Source: Kribbella sandramycini (GTDB taxonomy: Bacteria; Actinomycetota; Actinomycetes; Propionibacteriales; Kribbellaceae). Taken from it: 64,000 bases of DNA. This document shows positions 57,191-64,000 of the stretch, in pieces; positions within the stretch are counted from its first letter, which is position 1; every line of letters begins with the position of its first letter. The stretch is from NCBI RefSeq assembly GCF_013131805.1, contig NZ_JABJRC010000013.1:1-64000 (forward strand), read 5' to 3'. The notes under the pieces were generated by a model. The model saw only the letters and a program-made list of their open reading frames with translations, was not told the origin of the DNA and made no database searches. Position numbers and translations under genes: made by a program.

Positions 57191-58018
57191 ATGAGTCCGT
57201 TAGCGATCGACTTCACCCAGCCGTTCGAGGACGCGTTCAGCAAGTTGCTCGGGTTCATCCCGAACCTGCTCGGCGGCCTGGTCATCCTGGTGGTCGGCTA
57301 CTTCGTCGCCAAGGTGCTCGGGAAGCTGGTGGGGAAGCTGCTCGGCCGGGTCGGCTTCGACCAGTGGATGGAACGCGCCGGAGTCTCCGGGGTGCTGCAG
57401 CGGTCCGGCACGGGGCTGACCGCTTCGGCGATGCTCGGCAAGGTCGTGTTCTGGTTCGTGTTCCTGATCAGCTTCACGATGTTCGCCTCGGCGCTCGGCG
57501 TGCCGGAGATCTCGGCGTTCATGAGCGACATGCTCGGCTACATTCCGCGGATCTTCGCGGCGATCGTGATCATCTGCCTGGCCGCGCTGTTCGCGAACTT
57601 CCTGGCCGCGATCATCCGGGGCGCGACGGGGAACGAGACACTCGCCAAGGTCGGTAAGTACGCGATCCTGGTGTACGCCGCCTTCGCCGCGCTGACCCAG
57701 CTGGGGATCGCCGTCCAGCTGACCGGGAACACCCTGCTGATCGTGCTCGCCGGCGCCGCGCTCGCGCTCGGTCTTGCGTTCGGCCTGGGCGGCCGCGAGA
57801 TGGCCGGCCGCGCGTTGAACAACCTGTTCAGCAAGGACAACATCAAGCCGGCCGCATCTAACGGGACGGCGGCCAACGGGTCGAACGGTACGGCGTACCA
57901 GGACCCGCAGTACCCGGCGACGGCCGACCCGCAGTACCCGGCCGCGCAGGGTGCTCAGCAGGGCGGCTGGTCGAACGGCACACCCCAGAACGGGAACTGG
58001 CAGGGCGGACAGCACTAA
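57191..58018 (+). CDS. MscS-like conserved transmembrane-helix protein
   Basis: The 275-residue product has four or more membrane helices and the paired TM-helix pattern of CmpX-type mechanosensitive-channel relatives: LLGGLVILVVGYFVAKVLGK, FASALGVPEI, LALGLAFGLGGREMAGRALN. The polar C-terminal tail (about residues 235-275) contains two DPQYPA repeats and is Gly/Asn/Gln rich. It lacks the cytoplasmic MscS beta-domain. A GGAAGGAAAG site precedes the ATG. Confidence 0.8.
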   Translation: MSPLAIDFTQPFEDAFSKLLGFIPNLLGGLVILVVGYFVAKVLGKLVGKLLGRVGFDQWMERAGVSGVLQRSGTGLTASAMLGKVVFWFVFLISFTMFASALGVPEISAFMSDMLGYIPRIFAAIVIICLAALFANFLAAIIRGATGNETLAKVGKYAILVYAAFAALTQLGIAVQLTGNTLLIVLAGAALALGLAFGLGGREMAGRALNNLFSKDNIKPAASNGTAANGSNGTAYQDPQYPATADPQYPAAQGAQQGGWSNGTPQNGNWQGGQH

Positions 58019-58035
58019 CCAGTTCTCCTCAAGGG

Positions 58036-58065
58036 CGGGCGGCAACTCCACAGAGTTGCCGCCCG
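58036..58065. terminator. Bidirectional hairpin terminator
   Basis: CGGGCGGCAACTC (58036-58048) and GAGTTGCCGCCCG (58053-58065) pair perfectly over 13 bp around CACA. It lies between two convergent genes, 18 nt after one and 10 nt after the other. Confidence 0.8.
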
Positions 58066-58074
58066 TTGCCGTGC

Positions 58075-58599
58075 CTACTGGGAATCAGGCCCCGAGCGAC
58101 GCACGTCCTCGACCTTGGTCAGCGCCTCGCGCAGATCGGCCAGCCAGGTGTCCGAGTGTTGCGCGACGAGCTTCACGCACCACGCCAGCGCATCGCTGCG
58201 CGACCGCGCGACACCGGCGTCCACCAGCGTGTCGAGCACCTGCCGCTCCGGCTGCCGCAACCGCGTCATCACCGGCGCCGACAGCGACGTGAAGACCTTG
58301 CGAGTCTCGCCGACCTCCAGCCCCCACGCGACCTTACGCCGCGTCGCGTGCTCCAGCTCCCGCGCGATCTCGATCCGGCGCTCCCGGGTTTCCTCCCGGA
58401 ACTGCTTGATCCGCCCCTCTACGGCAGCCGACTTCTCCGCGGCACTCACCTCGCCGCTCTGCTCAGGCGCCGCCACCCGACCCACGATCAGGATCTCGTC
58501 CCGATCGATCGTCAGCTCCGGCGCCCCCTCGAACCACTCACCCGGCAAGCGACCGGTCAACCAGCCCCTTACCCTCGCGACATCCGACTCTGTACTCAT
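58075..58599 (-). CDS. Conserved actinobacterial protein with a possible RHH-like C-terminus
   Basis: The 174-residue product has a helical middle rich in Glu and Arg (AAVEGRIKQFREETRERRIE). The C-terminal segment PERQVLDTLVDAGVARSRSDALAWCVKLV resembles the helices of ribbon-helix-helix proteins. A perfect 16-bp palindrome covers its start codon, so autorepression is plausible. No toxin partner is adjacent. Confidence 0.65.
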   Translation of the reverse strand: MSTESDVARVRGWLTGRLPGEWFEGAPELTIDRDEILIVGRVAAPEQSGEVSAAEKSAAVEGRIKQFREETRERRIEIARELEHATRRKVAWGLEVGETRKVFTSLSAPVMTRLRQPERQVLDTLVDAGVARSRSDALAWCVKLVAQHSDTWLADLREALTKVEDVRRSGPDSQ

Positions 58600-58614
58600 G
58601 TAATCATGATTACA
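58599..58614. promoter_or_regulatory. Perfect 16-bp palindromic operator
   Basis: TGTAATCATGATTACA is perfectly palindromic and AT-rich in a high-GC setting. Its first base is the A of the ATG of the minus-strand gene at 58599. It also lies 73 bp upstream of the divergent secreted-protein gene, so it could control both. Confidence 0.7.
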
Positions 58615-58686
58615 CACTTACTCAAGAACACTTCACGGAGAACGCAAAAGCTGGTTCAGGCCACAATCCTCGATGAGGCTGACCGG

Positions 58687-59526
58687 ATGACCTCGTCCCG
58701 AACGATGCTCGCCGGCGGCCTTCTGCTCGCCGCCCTTGTCGTCCCCACCGCCCCGGCCCAGGCCGCCGTCCCCGACCTTCAACTCGTCAGCCGGACCGTC
58801 GGTCCCGCGTCGACGCAGTCCCAGACCGTCATCGCCGACTGCCCGCTCGGCCGTTCGATCCTCGGCGCGGGCGCCGAGTTGGTCGGTGCCCGCGGTCAGG
58901 CCGGCGTTTCGACCTACACCCAGTTCGAGCGCGAGTGGGGCTCGGCGGACGCCGACGAGGACGCGGACGGGACGCCGAACGCGTGGAGCCTGACGGCGTT
59001 CGCGATCTGCACGTCCGGTCCGCACCGGCAGTCGCTCGGCGAGTTCTCGGCGTACGACTCGTCGCCGCAGAAGGCGGTCACAGTGCGCTGCCCGGCGGGC
59101 ACCGTCACCACCGGTGCGGGCGCGGGCGTCTCCAGCGGCGGCCAACTGGTCCTGGACGACGCTGCCCCGAGTGCTGACCTCACCAGCGTCACAGTCGACG
59201 TTTTCGAGGCGCAGGGCGGCCGGGTCGACTCCTGGATGGTCAACGCGGCAGCCCGCTGTGGAGCGCCGCTGCCGGGCCTTCAGCGCGTCGCAGCGACCTC
59301 AGCTACGGACTCCGCCGTCAGCAAGAGCGTCACGGCTACCTGCCCGGCGGGTAAGAAGGTCGTCGGCACCGGCCATGAGATCGCCAACGGCAAGGGTCAG
59401 GTGGTGCTGGACGACGTAGTGCCCAGCTCTGACCTGTCCTCGGTCCGGGCCGAGGCGTTCGAGGACCAGGACGGCACGACCAACGCCTGGTCGATCACGG
59501 CCTACGCGGTGTGCGCGACGGCGTAA
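58687..59526 (+). CDS. Secreted protein with three internal repeats
   Basis: The 279-residue product has a signal peptide (LAGGLLLAALVVPTAPAQA). The mature part consists of three repeats of about 75-85 residues. Each has a C-P-x-G-x2-x-x-G-x-G-x-E segment and ends in W-S-x-x-A-x-A-x-C (TAFAICTSG, NAAARCGAP, TAYAVCATA). The paired cysteines suggest one disulfide per repeat. It has no anchor. It is probably an extracellular beta-rich protein of unknown role. Confidence 0.7.
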   Translation: MTSSRTMLAGGLLLAALVVPTAPAQAAVPDLQLVSRTVGPASTQSQTVIADCPLGRSILGAGAELVGARGQAGVSTYTQFEREWGSADADEDADGTPNAWSLTAFAICTSGPHRQSLGEFSAYDSSPQKAVTVRCPAGTVTTGAGAGVSSGGQLVLDDAAPSADLTSVTVDVFEAQGGRVDSWMVNAAARCGAPLPGLQRVAATSATDSAVSKSVTATCPAGKKVVGTGHEIANGKGQVVLDDVVPSSDLSSVRAEAFEDQDGTTNAWSITAYAVCATA

Positions 59527-59533
59527 CAGGGGA

Positions 59534-59576
59534 CAGGCGGTTCGGTCCGGTAACGGGGCCTGGGCCGAACCGCCTG
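59534..59576. terminator. Bidirectional hairpin terminator
   Basis: CAGGCGGTTCGG (59534-59545) and CCGAACCGCCTG (59565-59576) pair perfectly over 12 bp with a 19-nt loop. It lies between the convergent secreted-protein and kinase genes. Confidence 0.7.
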
Positions 59577-59583
59577 CGGTCGC

Positions 59584-60591
59584 CTATGCGGCAGGGGATG
59601 ACGCGTAGGCGGATCTGAGGGTGAGGTGTGCGGAGGCTTCGGCGTGGGTGTGGTCCAGGCCGAGAAGCGCCGCACCTACTACTGGCGGTACGTCGATCAC
59701 GCGCGCGACCGCCTTCGGAGCGGCCGCCTGGAGCAGACGGATCACCGTCTCCATCAACAGCGGGTGGCCGGCGGTCAGAACGCCGCCGCCGAGGATGACG
59801 TCGGTCGGCTCGTCCAGGATGTCCAGCCGGCGCATGGCCACGACAGCCATCGTGACGACCTCTTCGGCCTGCCGGTGCACCACACTGCGTGCGATGGCGT
59901 CGCCTGCCGCGGCTACCTGGAACAGCACCGGCCCTGCCTCGAGACGCCGGTTGTACGGGATGTCGCCGAGGTGCAGCGCCTCGATCAGCGCGGTCACCGA
60001 GTCGACGCCGTAGTGCGCCGGCAGTACGGTTGCGAGCGCAGTCGCCGGGCCGCGCCCGTCGTCCGCACGTGCTGCGGCCGAGAACGCCTCGTCAGCCAGC
60101 TGTGCGCCACCACCCCAGTCGCCGGAGATCTTTCCGACGGCTGGGAAGCGCGCAGTACGACCGTCCGGCAGCAGGCCGGCGCAGTTGATCCCGGCGCCGC
60201 ACACCACTGCCACACCGCGCGGTTCGTCCACGCCGGAGCGCAGCAGCGCAAAGGTGTCGTTGGTGACGTACACCGACTCCGCCCAGCCGAACGACTCGAA
60301 CGCGATACTGAGCCGCTCCTCCTCGATCGGGAGGTCGGCGTTCGCCAGACAGGCCGAGATCTGTTGCACCAGAGGACGCCCGCCCAATGCCAGACCCGCA
60401 GCGGCGGCTGCAGCCCGCACCAGCGGCTCCAGCCCGGCCACTGCGGCGTCGGCACCGATCACGTGCGGCTCGAAGCCGCCACCGCGGGCGGTGCCCAGCA
60501 CTCGGCCGTCCGCTGACACCAGCGCGACGTCCGTCTTGCTGTTGCCGGCATCGAAGGCGAGGACGCCGCCGGGCACCTGTGCGGTGCTCAT
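59584..60591 (-). CDS. N-acetylglucosamine kinase-like BadF/BadG-family ATPase
   Basis: From ATG at 60591 the 335-residue product has the ASKHA phosphate-1 motif LAFDAGNSKTDVALV, a central VCGAGINCAGL and GDWGGGAQLADEAF, and a C-terminal adenosine motif VILGGGVL. It matches the BadF/BadG/BcrA group that includes GlcNAc kinase. It is coupled to a GH4 glycosidase gene by a 4-nt overlap (ATGA) and closes the sugar operon, so it probably phosphorylates the imported or released amino sugar. Confidence 0.85.
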   Translation of the reverse strand: MSTAQVPGGVLAFDAGNSKTDVALVSADGRVLGTARGGGFEPHVIGADAAVAGLEPLVRAAAAAAGLALGGRPLVQQISACLANADLPIEEERLSIAFESFGWAESVYVTNDTFALLRSGVDEPRGVAVVCGAGINCAGLLPDGRTARFPAVGKISGDWGGGAQLADEAFSAAARADDGRGPATALATVLPAHYGVDSVTALIEALHLGDIPYNRRLEAGPVLFQVAAAGDAIARSVVHRQAEEVVTMAVVAMRRLDILDEPTDVILGGGVLTAGHPLLMETVIRLLQAAAPKAVARVIDVPPVVGAALLGLDHTHAEASAHLTLRSAYASSPAA

Positions 60592-61844
60592 TGCGCCCAC
60601 GGCAGATGCGCCTTGTTATGGGCGATCAGCTTGTCGGTGAGCTGCTCGGCGATCGAGATCTGCCCGACCAGCGGGTGCGCCAGCAGCGCCTCGAAGACGC
60701 GCTCCCGGCCGCCCTTGATGGCCGCCTGCAGAGCCAGATCCTCGTACGCCGTCACGTGCGCGATCAGACCGGCGTACAGCGGCTCCAGCGGCGACACCGC
60801 GACCGGCATGGCGCCGTCCGCGCCAACCGTCGCCGGGACCTCGATGACGGCGTCGTCGGCCAGGAACGGGAACGTGCCGTCGTTCAGCGTGTTCACGACC
60901 TGTACGTCGCCGACGTCGTTCAGCAGCGACGACGCCAGGTCCACAGCGGCTTCGGAGTAGTACGCACCGCCGCGCTTCTCGAGCAGGGCAGGCTTCTCGT
61001 CGAGCTGTGGGTCGGCGTACATCTCCAGCAGCTGGGTTTCCAACGCGGCCACCTCCGCAGCGCGCGACGGCTTGGTCAGGAGCTCCTGCACCACCTCGTC
61101 GTGCTGGTAGAAGTAGCGCAGGTAGTACGACGGTACGACACCCAGCTGCAGCAGCAACTCGGCCGGAAGCTTCAGATCCGCAGCCAGCTCGGCCACGTGC
61201 CCTTCGAACAGCTTCGGCAGCATGTCCTCACCATTGACGCGGACTGCGCGCTCCCAGGTGAGGTGGTTCAGGCCGACGTGGTCCAGCTGCACCTCACTCG
61301 GCTGGACGCCCAGCAGCTTCGCGAACCGCCGCTGGAAGCCGATGGCCACGTTGCACAGCCCGACCGCCTTGTGACCGTGCGACAGCAGCGCCCGGGTCAC
61401 GATGCCGACCGGGTTGGTGAAGTCGATGATCCAGGCGTTCGGGTTGGTCTTGCGGACCCGCTCGGCGATGTCCAGCACCACCGGCACCGTCCGCAGCGCC
61501 TTGGCCAGACCACCGGCCCCCGTCGTCTCCTGTCCGACACAGCCGCACTCCAGCGGCCAGGTCTCGTCTTCGTTGCGTGCCGCCTGCCCGCCGACCCGCA
61601 GCTGCAGCAGTACGGCGTCCGCACCGTCGATTCCGGCGTCGACGTCGGTGGTGGTGACGACGCGCCCGGGGTGACCTTGTTTCGCGAAGATCCGCTCCGC
61701 GAGCCCGCCGACGAGTTTCAGGCGGTCCTCGGCCGGGTCGACCAGGACCAGCTCGGTCACCGGCAGCGTGTCACGCAGCCGGGCGAAACCGTCGACGAGT
61801 TCGGGAGTGTAGGTGGATCCGCCGCCTACGACTGTGAGTTTCAA
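60588..61844 (-). CDS. GH4-family 6-phospho-beta-glucosidase
   Basis: The TTG at 61844 (AAAGG just upstream) overlaps the permease stop (TTGA) and gives 418 residues. The N-terminus is an NAD-binding Rossmann motif, KLTVVGGGSTYTPELVDGF. GH4 metal and catalytic landmarks are GLCNVAIGFQRRFA, LDHVGLNHLTW and the tyrosine-bearing KRGGAYYSEAAVD. GH4 enzymes cleave by NAD-dependent oxidation at C3. Their usual substrate is a 6-phosphodisaccharide, which is unexpected behind an ABC importer. Confidence 0.9.
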   Translation of the reverse strand: MKLTVVGGGSTYTPELVDGFARLRDTLPVTELVLVDPAEDRLKLVGGLAERIFAKQGHPGRVVTTTDVDAGIDGADAVLLQLRVGGQAARNEDETWPLECGCVGQETTGAGGLAKALRTVPVVLDIAERVRKTNPNAWIIDFTNPVGIVTRALLSHGHKAVGLCNVAIGFQRRFAKLLGVQPSEVQLDHVGLNHLTWERAVRVNGEDMLPKLFEGHVAELAADLKLPAELLLQLGVVPSYYLRYFYQHDEVVQELLTKPSRAAEVAALETQLLEMYADPQLDEKPALLEKRGGAYYSEAAVDLASSLLNDVGDVQVVNTLNDGTFPFLADDAVIEVPATVGADGAMPVAVSPLEPLYAGLIAHVTAYEDLALQAAIKGGRERVFEALLAHPLVGQISIAEQLTDKLIAHNKAHLPWAQ

Positions 61845-62725
61845 CCTTTGACCCCTGTGAGTGTGACGCCTTCGATGAAGGCCTTCTGAGCGAAGAAGAA
61901 CAAGATGATCACCGGGGCCATCACCAGCAAGGTGGCGGCCATGGTGAGGTTCCAGTTGGTGTGGTGCGCGCCCTTGAAGGATTCCAGGCCGTAGCTGAGG
62001 GTCCAGGCGGCCGGATTCTCGCTGGCGTAGATCTGCGGGCCGAAGTAGTCGTTCCAGCAGTAGAAGAACTGGAACAGCGCGACCGCCGCGATGGCCGGGC
62101 GGGCCATCGGCAGCACGATCCGGACCAGGGCCTTGAACTCGCCGCAGCCGTCGACCTTGGCGGCGTCCACGTAGTCCTTCGGGATCGTCAGCAGGAACTG
62201 GCGAAGCAGGAAGATCGAGAACGCGTCGGTGAAGGCCATCGGTATGATCAGCGGCCACAGCGTCCCGGACAGCTGCAGCTCCTTGGCCCAGAACAGGTAC
62301 ATCGGGACGATGACCACCTGGGGCGGGAGCATCATCGTCGCGATCACCAGCATCAGCGCGACGTTGCGGCCGCGGAACTTGAACCGCGCCAGCGCGTAGG
62401 CCACCGGGATACTCGACACCAGCGTGAAGGTGGTGCCGAGGACGGCGTACATCAAGGTGTTCTTCCACCAGGTCAGGAAGCCCGGGGTGTTCCAGACCGT
62501 CTTGAGGTTCTCCCAGTGCCAGGTGTCCGGCCAGAGGTCCCGGGTGAGGGCCTGCTGGTCGGACATCAGCGCGGTGAGTGCGACGAACACGAACGGGAGG
62601 ACGAAGAACAGCGCGGCCGCGATGGCGAGCGAATGCACGGCGACCCAGTGCAGGAAGCGCGTCCGCCGGGCCTCACGGCCGGCCGTGCTGAGGGTGACCG
62701 GAGAGGTCAGGGTGGTGCTTGTCAT
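61841..62725 (-). CDS. ABC sugar permease (MalG-type)
   Basis: The 294-residue product has six membrane segments and the EAA loop (YVDAAKVDGCGEFKALVRIVLP), characteristic of the second CUT1 permease. Its stop overlaps the GH4 start. It pairs with the MalF-type permease encoded 13 nt upstream. Confidence 0.92.
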   Translation of the reverse strand: MTSTTLTSPVTLSTAGREARRTRFLHWVAVHSLAIAAALFFVLPFVFVALTALMSDQQALTRDLWPDTWHWENLKTVWNTPGFLTWWKNTLMYAVLGTTFTLVSSIPVAYALARFKFRGRNVALMLVIATMMLPPQVVIVPMYLFWAKELQLSGTLWPLIIPMAFTDAFSIFLLRQFLLTIPKDYVDAAKVDGCGEFKALVRIVLPMARPAIAAVALFQFFYCWNDYFGPQIYASENPAAWTLSYGLESFKGAHHTNWNLTMAATLLVMAPVIILFFFAQKAFIEGVTLTGVKG

Positions 62726-62738
62726 GACGAGACCCCTT

Positions 62739-63677
62739 TCAGTCGTTACCGAGGAAGCCGCTGCGGCGGCGCATCAGGATGGCGGTGAAGAGCATGGCCA
62801 GCGCGAACAGCACGAGCGCGACCACCGAGGCGCCACCGGTGTCGAACCGCTGGAAGCCGAGGTTGTAGACGAGCTGCGGCAAGGTCAGCGTGGACTTCTC
62901 CGGGTAGCCGGGCTCGAACTGCTGGCCCGAGCCGCCGATCACGCCGCTCGCCACTTTTCCGGCCACCAAGGGTTGCGTGTAGTACTGCATGGTCGCGATC
63001 ACGCCGGTGACGACCGCGAACAGCACGATCGGCGAGATGTTCGGCAGCGTGACGAACCAGAACCGCTGCCACGCGCCGGCGCCGTCCAGCGACGCCGCCT
63101 CGTACTGCTCCAGCGGGACGTCGAGCAGCGACGCCATGAAGATCACCATCAGGTCGCCGATCCCCCACAGCGCCAGCAGCGTCAGCGCCGGCTTCGACCA
63201 CGCCGGGTCGTTGAACCAGCCGGGCTGCGGGAGCCCGATCGCGCCGAGGATGTTGTTCGCCGGACCGGTGCCCGGGTTGAGCAGGAAGACGAACGACATC
63301 GTCGCCGCGACCGGCGGCGCCAGGTAAGGCAGGTAGAAGGCGGTGCGGAAGAAACCCGCACCGGTCTTCACCTTGGTGATGAGCATCCCGATCCCGAGCC
63401 CGAACACGACGCGCAGCGAGACCATCACGATCACGAGCCAGAGCGTGTTGCGCAGCGCCGGCCAGAAGAACGGGTAGTCCGAGAAGACGTAACTCCAGTT
63501 CTTCAGGCCGGTCCAGACCGGCGGCGTGAACCCGTCGTACCGCATGAAGCTGAAGTAGACGGTCGAGATCAGCGGGTAGAGGAAGAAGACGCTGACCCCG
63601 ATCAGCCAGGGCGACAGGAACGCTACGGTGCGCAGCGCGTCCTGACGATGCTTGCGTCGCAGTCCGGGTGACGTCAT
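62739..63677 (-). CDS. ABC sugar permease (MalF-type)
   Basis: The 312-residue product has six membrane segments and the EAA loop (YEAASLDGAGAWQRFWFVTLP). It has a short basic N-terminus, as usual for the first CUT1 permease. Its start overlaps the binding-protein stop (ATGA). Confidence 0.92.
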   Translation of the reverse strand: MTSPGLRRKHRQDALRTVAFLSPWLIGVSVFFLYPLISTVYFSFMRYDGFTPPVWTGLKNWSYVFSDYPFFWPALRNTLWLVIVMVSLRVVFGLGIGMLITKVKTGAGFFRTAFYLPYLAPPVAATMSFVFLLNPGTGPANNILGAIGLPQPGWFNDPAWSKPALTLLALWGIGDLMVIFMASLLDVPLEQYEAASLDGAGAWQRFWFVTLPNISPIVLFAVVTGVIATMQYYTQPLVAGKVASGVIGGSGQQFEPGYPEKSTLTLPQLVYNLGFQRFDTGGASVVALVLFALAMLFTAILMRRRSGFLGND

Positions 63678-64000
63678 CGGCTCTGGGCCAGATCCTTGTC
63701 GATCTGCTCGTCGGTCTTCTTCAGACCGGCGGCCAGGTCCGGCACCTTGCCGGCCTCGTGCTGGTAGGCGAAGCCCTGGAAGGTGAGCTGGTACGCGCCG
63801 CCGTTCGGGCTGGCCGGTGTCGTGTTGCTCTTCGGGTGCTGGGCGATGTCCAGGAAGACCTTGAAGTTCTCGTCGACCTTCAGGTTCGGCGACTTCAGCG
63901 CCTCCAGCGTCGACGGGATGTTGCGGATGCCGTTGGAGAAGTTGACCACGGCCTCGGTGTCGGTGGTCATGTACTTGACCAGCTCCCAGGCGGCGTTCTG
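63674..64000 (-). CDS. Sugar ABC transporter substrate-binding protein, C-terminal part
   Basis: The frame is open to the right edge and reads AAWELVKYMTTDTEAVVNF then NGIRNIPS, GGAYQLTFQGFAYQHEAGKV, and TDEQIDKDLAQSR-stop. This is the C-terminal lobe of a family 1 sugar-binding protein. The N-terminus, presumably with a lipoprotein signal, lies beyond the window. It heads the operon with two permeases, GH4 and kinase. Confidence 0.85.
   Translation of the reverse strand, partial: QNAAWELVKYMTTDTEAVVNFSNGIRNIPSTLEALKSPNLKVDENFKVFLDIAQHPKSNTTPASPNGGAYQLTFQGFAYQHEAGKVPDLAAGLKKTDEQIDKDLAQSR

Noticed and set aside
60387..61889. A 500-codon plus-strand frame opposite the GH4 and kinase genes
   Set aside because: It is an antisense shadow. 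The minus strand genes carry complete catalytic motifs and overlapping start-stop junctions.
1..64000. CRISPR array
   Set aside because: No series of regularly spaced identical repeats was seen; the only spaced repeats are the two leader copies and the GACATTT units.

Overview
The window is about 64 kb of high-GC DNA with dense, overlapping genes, many GTG and some TTG starts, and actinobacterial families throughout: ECF sigma SigK with RskA, a MobF relaxase, CUT1 sugar ABC systems, ANTAR and UTRA regulators, and a graspetide cluster. This points to a soil actinomycete, perhaps Kribbella or another Propionibacteriales. That placement is inference from gene content.

Region 1 (1-4.8 kb) looks like a self-contained SigK stress module: dipZ (cut by the window start), a diiron ferritin-like protein, rskA, sigK, a fasciclin lipoprotein and a 35-residue His/Gly-rich peptide. 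Similar CCATCC-N15/16-CCGAAT-type promoters precede most of these genes. Region 2 (4.8-7.0 kb) is a three-gene anti-phage CBASS operon of the short type II kind: CD-NTase, E2-like protein and membrane effector. Region 3 (7.0-11.4 kb) holds ordinary genes (GNAT, methyltransferase, GAF-ANTAR) among wreckage: an MMPL remnant, a possible TauE/SafE fragment, an ATP-dependent DNA ligase gene split by about 540 bp, and a truncated integrase.

Region 4 (11.5-37.8 kb) is a mosaic accessory region ending at tRNA-Thr(UGU). It carries a TraA-like relaxase/helicase, a duplicated pair of unknown genes with repeated leaders, an excisionase-like HTH protein, two tandem HExxH peptidases and a decayed IS481 element. 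Next come deoC with a divergent GntR regulator, and a graspetide cluster (precursor, ATP-grasp ligase, isoaspartyl methyltransferase homolog). Two paralogous HTH regulators follow, sharing a GGACATTT tandem-repeat operator, with HD and Nudix genes between them. The region closes with a Toprim primase, a frameshifted DUF6283 gene, membrane proteins of unknown role, and a tyrosine integrase whose catalytic domain is interrupted by an XRE-type HTH domain. How much of this is one element is not provable from the window.

Region 5 (37.8-64 kb) looks like ordinary chromosome: an MFS exporter, a PLP decarboxylase, DUF4287, an rRNA methyltransferase and a secreted protein. A sugar ABC operon with a LacI regulator and an APH-like kinase follows, then MOSC, S33 peptidase, sortase and an FAD monooxygenase with its TetR regulator. 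Three tandem neutral zinc metallopeptidase homologs come next, the first of which has lost its zinc site. The region ends with an MscS-like membrane protein, a DNA-binding-like protein with a palindromic operator over its start, a three-repeat secreted protein, and a sugar operon (kinase, GH4 glycosidase, two permeases, binding protein) that runs off the right edge.
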